Shown: one piece after another, positions 1 to 5,518 of the stretch | Layout: the number at the start of each line of letters is the position of its first letter | How positions within the stretch are numbered: position 1 is the first letter of the stretch | Assembly (NCBI GenBank): GCA_045632605.1 | Contig: JAZQXA010000053.1 | Span: forward strand, 1 to 13,187 | Length of the DNA: 13,187 nucleotides | Source: Flemingiibacterium sp045632605 | GTDB taxonomy: Bacteria; Bacillota; Clostridia; Oscillospirales; CAG-272 | Reading direction: 5' to 3' | The notes under the pieces: generated by a model | Told to the model about the DNA's origin: nothing | The model's input: the letters and a program-made list of their open reading frames with translations, nothing else | The model's database searches: none | Program-made: the position numbers and the translations under genes

Positions 1-399
1 TTCGTGGTGATGGTCGTGACCGCAGCTGCCTCCGCAGGACGAGCAGTCGTGCGAGCAAGGACGTTCTCCGGTAATTTGATATGTGATTTCGCCGTTAACC
101 TCATTCATGAATTCATTAACAACTTCTTGAGCTGCCTGATATTCAAGCATTACGGGATTTTCTGTGATTTGATGATAAAGCTCATTGATGCGCGCTTCAA
201 TACGCTGGATAAATTCCATATCCTTTTCGGGCTTCTTGTATTCTTCTGTAAGTGCGGTGGACTGTGCGTTATATTCAGTCATAAGCGTCATAAGCGCTCT
301 ATCTTCTGCGTATGCTTTTTCAGCCTCCTGAAGCTTCACAACACGTGGGTCTTCCTTGATTTTTTTGCCGAGCTCTGCGGCAAGTTCCATAACTTCCAT
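1..399 (-). CDS. YlbF-family protein with Cys/His-rich tail, partial (3' end outside window)
   Basis: The frame starts at ATG 399 on the minus strand, after an AAGGAG-type site near 408-413, and is still open at position 1, so 133 residues are visible and the C-terminus is missing. Residues 1-110 are charged and predicted all-helical, as in the YlbF/YmcA (RicF/RicA) family, whose Bacillus subtilis members form a complex with RicT that carries Fe-S clusters and influences RNA processing, competence and biofilm formation. The visible tail holds Cys115, Cys119, Cys122 and Cys126 (C-x3-C-x2-C-x3-C), followed by a His-rich stretch (His128, 130-132), so metal or Fe-S binding is likely. It lies 38 nt downstream of miaB in the same direction; in B. 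subtilis ymcA also neighbours the miaB gene ymcB, which supports the family call. Family assignment is fairly sure. Which paralogue (RicA- or RicF-like) it is cannot be told here. Confidence 0.8.
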   Translation of the reverse strand, partial: MEVMELAAELGKKIKEDPRVVKLQEAEKAYAEDRALMTLMTEYNAQSTALTEEYKKPEKDMEFIQRIEARINELYHQITENPVMLEYQAAQEVVNEFMNEVNGEITYQITGERPCSHDCSSCGGSCGHDHHHE

Positions 400-437
400 T
401 TTGGGTTCTCCTTATATAAAATTTAATTTTTTATTTT

Positions 438-1838
438 TTACACAAGCTCGCCGAAAAGCGCAAAGGTTTCAGCTCTTGTGATTTTTACATTTGCAAATCT
501 GCCTACGAGCTTTTCACTCTCGGCATCACGCGGTACATGCACCAGCTTATTTGAATCGGCACGTCCCGTCAGCATTTCGGTGCTGCTTTTGCTCTCGCCC
601 TCAATCAGTACTCGCTGTACTTTTCCGACAAGGGAAAGATTTTTCGCAAGAGAAATCTCATTCTGCACCTCGAGCAATCGGTCAAAACGTGCTGATTTTG
701 TTTCAGGCGGTATTTGACAAGACATTGCCGCCGCAGGGGTTAGCGGTCTTGGCGAATAGATGAACGAATACACCATATCGAATCCGACTTTTTTCAGCAT
801 TGAAAGCGTTTCGTTAAATTCCTCGTCCGTTTCACCGGGAAAGCCGACAATAATATCCGATGACAGTGCGATATCGGGCATTTTTTCACGCATATAATCA
901 ACGAGCGCCATATATGTGTCGGGAGTGTATCTGCGGTTCATTTCCTTGAGTATACGTGCAGACCCCGACTGAAGCGGCAGATGAAACTGCTTTGCACATT
1001 TGTCATTAGCCGCCATGACATCGATAAGTTTTTTTGAAGCATCCTTTGGATGGCTCGTCATGAAACGGAGAATAAAATCTCCGTCGAGCTTGCATATCTC
1101 GTCAACAAGGTCAGCAAAATCCTGCCCCTCGGACGAATATGAGTTGACGTTCTGACCGAGCAGGGTTATTTCCTTTGCTCCGTCTGTGATAACGCTTTTG
1201 ACTTCGGCGATTATATCAGCACGTTCACGGCTTCGCTCACGTCCGCGAGTGTAGGGAACAACACAGTAAGAGCAGAAGTTGTTGCAGCCGTACATAACGC
1301 TTACCCATGCCGTAGTTTTTGATTCGCGCTCTATCGGTAACCCCTCCGCAAGTGTTCCTTCGGGTAAATCGACCGTGAAACTGCGTTTCCCGCCGCCGAG
1401 CTGTTCTGAAATTATTTCCGGCAGGCGGTACAGCATTCCCGTTCCGACGAGAAAATCAACGTACGGATAGCTTTTCTTCAGTTGATTCATTCTATGCTCC
1501 TGCGTTACCATACAGCCGCAGACACCGATTAACAGCTCTGGATTCTTTTCCTTGAGCTTTTTAAACTGTCCGGTAGTCGAAAGGGCACGAAGCTCTGCGT
1601 GCTCACGCACAGCGCAGGTGTTTACGAGAATTAGGTCAGCTTCTTCAGGAGAATCACAGCGAAGATATCCCATTTCACTTGTCATTCCGCGAAGCTGTTC
1701 GGAATCGGCTTCGTTCTGCTGACAGCCGAAGGTTCTGATGAAGCATTTTGGGGTATTTCCGAGCTTTTTAAAGTGCTCGCGGATACCGTGCATTATTTTA
1801 TACTGTTCGGCGATTTGTTCGCTTGTTACTTTAATCAT
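438..1838 (-). CDS. miaB: tRNA-2-methylthio-N6-dimethylallyladenosine synthase MiaB
   Basis: This radical SAM methylthiotransferase converts i6A37 to ms2i6A37 in tRNAs reading UNN codons. It has 466 residues, about the family length plus a short N-terminal extension common in Bacillota. The N-terminal UPF0004 domain carries auxiliary-cluster cysteines at about Cys39 (FGCQQNEAD), Cys75 (NTCAVRE) and Cys109 (GCM). The radical SAM cluster motif is Cys185-x3-Cys189-x2-Cys192 (GCNNFCSYC), followed by VVPYTRGRERSR, typical of MiaB. The C-terminal part, from about residue 400, fits a TRAM domain. FNADSE-type MiaB signatures appear as QNEADSEQ at 41-48, separating it from MtaB and RimO. The ATG at 1838 overlaps the stop of the upstream membrane-protein gene by 4 nt (ATGA), suggesting translational coupling. 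One oddity is Leu366 in YSPRPLTPAA, where most homologues have Gly. Confidence 0.97.
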   Translation of the reverse strand: MIKVTSEQIAEQYKIMHGIREHFKKLGNTPKCFIRTFGCQQNEADSEQLRGMTSEMGYLRCDSPEEADLILVNTCAVREHAELRALSTTGQFKKLKEKNPELLIGVCGCMVTQEHRMNQLKKSYPYVDFLVGTGMLYRLPEIISEQLGGGKRSFTVDLPEGTLAEGLPIERESKTTAWVSVMYGCNNFCSYCVVPYTRGRERSRERADIIAEVKSVITDGAKEITLLGQNVNSYSSEGQDFADLVDEICKLDGDFILRFMTSHPKDASKKLIDVMAANDKCAKQFHLPLQSGSARILKEMNRRYTPDTYMALVDYMREKMPDIALSSDIIVGFPGETDEEFNETLSMLKKVGFDMVYSFIYSPRPLTPAAAMSCQIPPETKSARFDRLLEVQNEISLAKNLSLVGKVQRVLIEGESKSSTEMLTGRADSNKLVHVPRDAESEKLVGRFANVKITRAETFALFGELV

Positions 1839-2527
1839 TTTGTTTCCTTGTTTTGTTTATTTGTTATTCGGTTATTTATCAGTATTCCGGCGATTCCCAA
1901 AACACCTGTAACCGCAAAAATAATTACTGTTTTTACAAAATTTCCGTCTGAAATGGTTGCTCCTGCCCATGTTGATGAAACAACAGAGGGGATGCGTGCG
2001 AGAGTTGAAATTATTATGAATCTCCGGAATCTGATTCCGGTAAATGGAACGAAATATGTAAGAATGTCTTTTGGAGTGCCCGGAATGAAAAACAGGAGAA
2101 ATATCAGGCTGTCGCGCTTTTTTGATGTGTTAAGGAAAGAAAGCTTTTCGAATTTTTTTACATCGACAAATTTTTCGGCGAGCTTTATTCCGAATTTCTT
2201 TACCGCAAAATAGACGGTAGTTTGTCCGACAGCGATTCCGAGAAGCGTCAGAGAGAGTCCGCCGAGGGTGCCGTACATCAGTCCCATCAATATCTCAATC
2301 GGTTCACCGGGGATTATTGCAATAATAATCTGTATTATCTGCAGAGCAAGCATAGCCAGCACACCAAGCGCGCCGAGCGATTCGATACGCTCCTGAAACT
2401 GCGCCTGATTTTCCGGTTCACTCAGTGATAATACTTCCGGTATAAGCCAGATACACAGCAAAATTACAGCAGAAACTGCAAGTATGACAGCAATGATTTT
2501 CAACGCTGCAAAAATTTTTTTATCCAT
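1835..2527 (-). CDS. TVP38/TMEM64 family (VTT-domain) membrane protein
   Basis: The product is an integral membrane protein of 230 residues. Hydrophobic segments are visible at about 8-30, 53-73, 80-110, 140-160, 168-190 and 198-217. The VTT (SNARE-associated/DedA-like) signatures are present: a first half-loop with IIPGEPIEILMG at about 71-82, a Gly-rich helix GGLSLTLLGIAVGQ at 89-102, and the second re-entrant motif FFIPGTPKD at 147-154, followed by YFVPFTG and a conserved Arg in LARIPS (178). Family members are lipid scramblases or transporters of unclear substrate; DedA relatives flip undecaprenyl phosphate or phosphatidylethanolamine. It is the first gene of a minus-strand operon with miaB, read from a consensus promoter at 2570-2598. 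Its start has an AGAGG site about 12 nt upstream. The substrate cannot be inferred from sequence. Confidence 0.88.
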   Translation of the reverse strand: MDKKIFAALKIIAVILAVSAVILLCIWLIPEVLSLSEPENQAQFQERIESLGALGVLAMLALQIIQIIIAIIPGEPIEILMGLMYGTLGGLSLTLLGIAVGQTTVYFAVKKFGIKLAEKFVDVKKFEKLSFLNTSKKRDSLIFLLFFIPGTPKDILTYFVPFTGIRFRRFIIISTLARIPSVVSSTWAGATISDGNFVKTVIIFAVTGVLGIAGILINNRITNKQNKETK

Positions 2528-2569
2528 AATGTGTGTACCTCTGCACAGTTATAACATTATAACTTATTA

Positions 2570-2598
2570 ATTATATCATATCCGCCCGTTTTTTGCAA
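2570..2598 (-). promoter_or_regulatory. sigma-A promoter for the TVP38-miaB-ylbF operon
   Basis: Read on the minus strand: -35 TTGCAA at 2593-2598, a 17-nt spacer, and -10 TATAAT at 2570-2575, preceded by TGA so that it also fits an extended -10. Transcription should start near 2563, leaving a leader of about 36 nt before the ATG at 2527. No other promoter is evident before miaB or the YlbF gene, so all three are probably read from here. Confidence 0.82.
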
Positions 2599-2689
2599 TA
2601 CAGTTAATGTAAATATTCTTAGATATTTGTTTATTAAAAGAGTTTTGATGAACAAATTGTAAATATGCAAAAATTCGGTTCTAAACCTA

Positions 2690-2718
2690 TTGAAAAAATC
2701 CAAAAAATAGTGTAAAAT
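2690..2718 (+). promoter_or_regulatory. sigma-A promoter for efp
   Basis: -35 TTGAAA at 2690-2695, a 17-nt spacer, and -10 TAAAAT at 2713-2718. The start point should be near 2725, giving a leader of about 65 nt. It diverges from the promoter of the TVP38-miaB operon, with the two -35 boxes about 90 bp apart. A short repeat (ACCCATGT / CCGGGTAC) lies in the leader, but I see no riboswitch-like structure. Confidence 0.8.
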
Positions 2719-2790
2719 ATATATACCCATGTAAATGTCCGGGTACAAGCCCCGACATAATTCATTTTATTTTTTGGAGGATATACAACA

Positions 2791-3348
2791 ATGGTAGTAG
2801 CCGGAGATTTTAAAAACGGTATAACTTTTGAAATGGACGGACAGGTCCTGCAGGTCGTTGAATTCCAGCACGTTAAGCCCGGTAAGGGTGCAGCGTTCGT
2901 TAGAACCAAGATGAAGAATGTCATCACCGGTGCTGTAACTGAGCGTACCTTTAACCCCACTGACAAGTTTGAAAACGCAATCGTTGAAAGAAAGGAAATG
3001 CAGTATTCCTACAACGACGGCGATCTCTATTACTTCATGGATATGGAAACATTCGATATGGTTCCCGTTGAAGCCGCAAAGCTTGGTGACAACTTCCGTT
3101 TCGTAAAAGAAGAAATGATGTGTAAGATCGTTTCCTATAAAGGCAACATTTTCGCTATCGAGCCTCCTATGTTCGTTGAGCTCGAGGTTTCCGACACAGA
3201 ACCCGGCTTCAAGGGCGATACCGCACAGGGCGCTACAAAGCCTGCTACTCTCGAAACCGGTGCAACCATCAAGGTTCCGCTCTTTGTCAACATTGGCGAC
3301 AAGCTCCGCATTGACACAAGAACCGGCGAATATCTCGAAAGAGCATAA
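2791..3348 (+). CDS. efp: translation elongation factor P
   Basis: EF-P binds between the P and E sites of stalled ribosomes and promotes peptide-bond formation at consecutive prolines. At 185 residues it is exactly the usual length. The N-terminal KOW-like domain (1-65) contains the loop KPGKGAAF with Lys32 at the tip, the residue that is modified or catalytically positioned in the family; in Bacillus the modification is a 5-aminopentanol group. The middle OB domain spans about 68-125 and the C-terminal OB domain about 130-185, ending with the signature GDKLRIDTRTGEYLERA. The start ATG follows GGAGG at 2776-2780 with a 10-nt spacer. No modification enzyme gene is in the window. It is followed by a 111-nt spacer and the CD1247-type gene, probably on the same transcript because no terminator lies between. 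Confidence 0.97.
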   Translation: MVVAGDFKNGITFEMDGQVLQVVEFQHVKPGKGAAFVRTKMKNVITGAVTERTFNPTDKFENAIVERKEMQYSYNDGDLYYFMDMETFDMVPVEAAKLGDNFRFVKEEMMCKIVSYKGNIFAIEPPMFVELEVSDTEPGFKGDTAQGATKPATLETGATIKVPLFVNIGDKLRIDTRTGEYLERA

Positions 3349-3384
3349 AACAGATATAAACATCTGTGCGATGATTACGCTTTC

Positions 3385-3424
3385 TCACGAGCGGCGAAAG
3401 TTTCGCTTTGCGAAGAGCGCGTGA
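3385..3424 (+). repeat. hairpin-rich inverted repeats between efp and the Asp/Cys-rich gene
   Basis: The 111-nt spacer holds nested self-complementary segments. GCGAAA-G-TTTCGC at 3394-3406 is a perfect palindrome, TTCGC-TTT-GCGAA at 3402-3414 overlaps it and would compete with it, and TCACG (3385-3389) can pair with CGTGA (3420-3424) around both. No T-run follows, so it is not an ordinary intrinsic terminator. It could be an RNA processing site, an mRNA-stabilising element or part of a switch controlling the downstream gene. Function is unknown. Confidence 0.5.
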
Positions 3425-3459
3425 ACATCAACAACACCACAAACAAGGAGATTTATACC

Positions 3460-3921
3460 ATGACACTTACTGAAAAGGCTGCATATTTAAAGGGTCTTGC
3501 AGAGGGCACTAATGTTGATGATAAGCTCACATTAAAGCTTCTCGAGCTCGTTTCCGACATGGCTGACAAGATCGATGCTCTTGAAGAAGAGCTCGAAACT
3601 CACTATGCATATCTCGACGAGCTTGATCATGATCTCGGTGAACTCGAGGAAGAGGTTTATGACCTCGAGGACGAGTTTGACGATTATGATGATGACTGCT
3701 GCGATTGCGACGATGACGACTGCGATTGCTGCGACTGCGAAGATGACGAGGATGAGGTTTTCTATGAAGTTACTTGCCCCGCTTGCGGAGAAAAAGTTTA
3801 CTTCGACGAAACCGTCGATCCCGCTGAAATCACTTGTCCTGCTTGCAACGAAAAGTTTGAGTGCGATTGCGACTGCGACGACGATGACTGCGACTGCTGT
3901 CATTGCGGCGACGACGAATAA
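3460..3921 (+). CDS. CD1247-type acidic protein with zinc ribbon and Asp/Cys-rich segments
   Basis: The ATG at 3460 is chosen because AAGGAG lies at 3445-3450; an in-frame GTG at 3421 lacks a site. The product has 153 residues. Residues 1-45 (EKAAYLKGLAEG and following) match the CD1247 N-terminal domain seen in Clostridia, and 38-75 look like an acidic coiled coil. Then comes an Asp/Cys block (about 74-98, seven Cys), a zinc-ribbon core with CPACG at 106-110 and CPACN at 126-130, and a second Asp/Cys block (135-153, seven Cys). In all there are 18 cysteines and a very acidic composition. No enzyme motif, signal peptide or membrane segment is visible, so a cytosolic metal-binding role is plausible. 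Database entries sometimes call relatives AraC regulators, but no helix-turn-helix is seen here. It ends just before a strong terminator and is likely co-transcribed with efp. Molecular function is unknown. Confidence 0.8.
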   Translation: MTLTEKAAYLKGLAEGTNVDDKLTLKLLELVSDMADKIDALEEELETHYAYLDELDHDLGELEEEVYDLEDEFDDYDDDCCDCDDDDCDCCDCEDDEDEVFYEVTCPACGEKVYFDETVDPAEITCPACNEKFECDCDCDDDDCDCCHCGDDE

Positions 3922-3940
3922 TTAAGTCAAAATACAGTTT

Positions 3941-3972
3941 AACCGTGAGATTTTTTCTCACGGTTATTTTTT
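3941..3972 (+). terminator. intrinsic terminator of the efp unit
   Basis: A perfect 10-bp stem, AACCGTGAGA (3941-3950) with TCTCACGGTT (3956-3965), a 5-nt T loop, and a T-run at 3967-3972. It separates the efp/CD1247 unit from the next gene, which must therefore have its own promoter between 3973 and about 4015. I find no convincing -35/-10 pair there. Confidence 0.93.
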
Positions 3973-4032
3973 CGGGAACTTTTATTATTTTAGTGCGTCT
4001 TATAGTTACAAAACTTACCGGAGGTGTTAACA

Positions 4033-4617
4033 ATGAACGGTAAACAAAAATGTAACATTCTAAAAAATATACGCCGCGATATCGCAAAAGCAAACGGTAT
4101 CCTTCTCGAAATTCCCGAATGCTCACACAAGGGCGACTGTCCCGGAACCTGTCCAAGATGTGAAGCGGAAATGCGTTTTTTGGAGCGAAGTATTGATTCA
4201 AGGCGAAAAAAGGGATTAAAGGTCACTCTTGCCGGAATTTCTGCCGGACTTATTGCATTTAATGCTACATCGTGCGATGTTATTAATAATTTGGAAAATA
4301 TTATTCACGGCGAACAGCTTGAGGGCGATGTCGCTTTTGAATCGTCTGACGGGCTCATCGCTGCACCGAGCAAGGAAACTGGAACAGAAATCAGCAAGCC
4401 GGGCGAGCTTGAGGAAACGTCTGTAATTACTTTGCAAGGAGATATGCCATTAACCGAGCTTGCCGGTGAAGTTACTGAAGAAGATTTTATCCTCGACGGT
4501 GATATTGCTGTTTTTACAACAGAAATGACAGATTCCATCAAGGGAATGCTTCTTGCGCCGGAGGATCAGCTTACCGTTGCCGAAACCGACATTCCCAACC
4601 CTACGGAGGAAGAATAG
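4033..4617 (+). CDS. small CX3CX2C protein with membrane anchor and repeated acidic tail, paired with radical SAM enzyme
   Basis: The ATG at 4033 is preferred over GTG 4024 because GGAGGTG at 4020-4026 fits it. The 194-residue product has three parts. Residues 1-60 form a basic helical domain with Cys7 and a Cys cluster Cys30, Cys36, Cys40, Cys43 (C-x5-C-x3-C-x2-C), ending in RRKK. Residues 63-80 are one short hydrophobic segment ending in ATSC (Cys81), so it could be a signal-anchor or an atypical lipobox. Residues 82-194 are acidic, low in aromatics, and contain four L-x-G-(D/E)-(V/M/I) repeats at 96-100, 134-138, 143-147 and 154-158. Charge distribution predicts the Cys domain in the cytoplasm and the tail outside. 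Its TAG stop overlaps the GTG start of the radical SAM gene by 1 nt. I recall similar Cys-domain proteins beside radical SAM genes in anaerobic gut bacteria but no established function. It may be a substrate or an Fe-S partner. Confidence 0.72.
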   Translation: MNGKQKCNILKNIRRDIAKANGILLEIPECSHKGDCPGTCPRCEAEMRFLERSIDSRRKKGLKVTLAGISAGLIAFNATSCDVINNLENIIHGEQLEGDVAFESSDGLIAAPSKETGTEISKPGELEETSVITLQGDMPLTELAGEVTEEDFILDGDIAVFTTEMTDSIKGMLLAPEDQLTVAETDIPNPTEEE

Positions 4618-5279
4618 TGACTTTTAACTGCATCGGAATCTCGCGTCACAGGATCGGAACAGACGGTGAAGGAGTAACTACGCTTGTCGGCGGTCACGGA
4701 TGTCCGCTTGATTGTAAATATTGCCTGAATCCCCAGTGTAAATCCAAAAATATACCTTTTAACTTTACATCACGTGAGTTATATGAGCGTTTATCTGTTG
4801 ATTCTCTCTATTTTACCGCCACAAACGGCGGTGTGACATTCGGTGGAGGCGAACCTCTTCTGCAGGCAGAATTTATACGTGAATTTATTTTGCTTTGCAG
4901 GGAGAGAGGGGAAAAGTGGCGTTTTACGCTCGAAACTTCTCTTGCCGTTTCACACGGTAAACTTTCTATGCTCGACGGACTAATTGACGAATATGTTGTT
5001 GATATAAAAGACATGAACGATGAGATTTATTTAGCATATACACAGTATTCACCGTCTGCAATGAAAGACAATCTTTATCATATATCTGCGATGAGTGAGC
5101 GTGTGGTTGTAAAAACTCCGCTTATTCCCGAATACAACAATGCCGAAGATACACTTCGTTCAAGAATAGAACTTGAGGCTCTCGGATTTACACGTTTTGA
5201 ACGGTTTAAGTATATAACGGATATAAAAAAAGTGCGAGATTTATCGCAAAAACCTCTTGACAGCGAAGCAAAAGAGTGA
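4617..5279 (+). CDS. compact activase-like radical SAM protein
   Basis: The GTG start at 4617 shares its G with the TAG stop of the upstream gene (TAGTG), and AGGAAG just before it serves as ribosome binding site. The 220-residue protein has the SAM/[4Fe-4S] motif Cys29-x3-Cys33-x2-Cys36 (GCPLDCKYC), an extra Cys41, TFGGGEPLLQ at 74-83 (SAM-amino-group motif), an ETS motif at 106-108, DIKDMN at 129-134 and KTPLIPEYN at 166-174. The last two resemble pyruvate formate-lyase activating enzymes. It lacks the eight-Cys insert of the larger glycyl-radical activases and is shorter than PflA. No glycyl-radical enzyme lies nearby, so the translationally coupled Cys-motif protein is the obvious partner. 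The reaction is unknown; peptide modification or Fe-S-dependent activation are inferences. Its last codons contain the promoter of the next transcript. Confidence 0.85.
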   Translation: MTFNCIGISRHRIGTDGEGVTTLVGGHGCPLDCKYCLNPQCKSKNIPFNFTSRELYERLSVDSLYFTATNGGVTFGGGEPLLQAEFIREFILLCRERGEKWRFTLETSLAVSHGKLSMLDGLIDEYVVDIKDMNDEIYLAYTQYSPSAMKDNLYHISAMSERVVVKTPLIPEYNNAEDTLRSRIELEALGFTRFERFKYITDIKKVRDLSQKPLDSEAKE

Positions 5280-5285
5280 TATAAT
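5257..5285 (+). promoter_or_regulatory. consensus sigma-A promoter for the thiT riboswitch leader, inside the end of the radical SAM gene
   Basis: -35 TTGACA at 5257-5262, a 17-nt spacer, and -10 TATAAT at 5280-5285: both boxes are perfect consensus. The TGA immediately upstream of the -10 is the stop codon of the radical SAM gene (5277-5279) and doubles as the TGn of an extended -10. Transcription should start near 5292, about 16 nt before the TPP aptamer. Confidence 0.88.
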
Positions 5286-5307
5286 ATTTATACTCCAAAT
5301 AGAATAA

Positions 5308-5424
5308 CGACAAAGGGGTGCTTAAAACAGAACGGTCAGTGCACAGACATTCTGTTTAACGCTGAGACGGTCGTACGGCCGAACCCTCTGAACCTGTACG
5401 GGTAATTCCGGCGTAGGGATATCG
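5308..5424 (+). promoter_or_regulatory. TPP riboswitch (THI element) aptamer
   Basis: The conserved THI-box elements occur in order: GGGGTGC at 5315-5321, GCTGAGA at 5361-5367, ACCCTCTGAACCTG at about 5383-5396, then GGGTAATTCCGGCGTAGGGA ending at 5420. The P3 arm is a perfect 8-bp stem AAACAGAA (5325-5332)/TTCTGTTT (5350-5357). The optional P3a arm forms between CGGTC and GGCCG after GCTGAGA. P1 can form between CGACA (5308-5312) and TATCG (5420-5424) with one mismatch. It should bind thiamine pyrophosphate and shut off thiT through the downstream attenuator. The call is very secure because core bases and gene context agree. Confidence 0.96.
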
Positions 5425-5463
5425 CGATAGTTTTATTTCATAAGACTTTCCAAACGTCATAAA

Positions 5464-5499
5464 TCTCCGAACACGGTTATTTTGTTCGGAGAATTTTTT
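5464..5499 (+). terminator. attenuator terminator of the TPP riboswitch
   Basis: A perfect 10-bp stem TCTCCGAACA (5464-5473) with TGTTCGGAGA (5483-5492), a 9-nt loop, then six T at 5494-5499. It lies between the aptamer and the GGAGG of thiT (5506-5510), so control is most likely by premature termination when TPP is bound. I did not find a clear antiterminator pairing by eye. Confidence 0.92.
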
Positions 5500-5518
5500 G
5501 TTAAAGGAGGGTTTTAAT

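Noticed and set aside
4..426. 140-codon plus-strand frame at the left edge
   Set aside because: It is the complement of the YlbF-family gene, which has a good ribosome binding site, family-like sequence and operon context.
2767..3363. 198-codon minus-strand frame opposite efp
   Set aside because: It mirrors efp over its whole length and its product matches no family; efp is certain by sequence and promoter.
3685..3915. Repetitive GAC/TGC/GAT stretches that could suggest a CRISPR array or DNA satellite
   Set aside because: The repeats are short, irregular and in frame with Asp/Cys codons; there are no constant repeats with spacers.
3973..4020. Promoter for the Cys-domain/radical SAM pair
   Set aside because: A -10-like TATAGT at 4001-4006 exists but no acceptable -35 lies 16-18 nt upstream, so no promoter is claimed.
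4617..5279. Radical SAM protein as a pyruvate formate-lyase activating enzyme (pflA)
   Set aside because: It is shorter, no glycyl-radical enzyme is adjacent, and it is coupled to an unrelated small protein; only the general activase-like class is supported.
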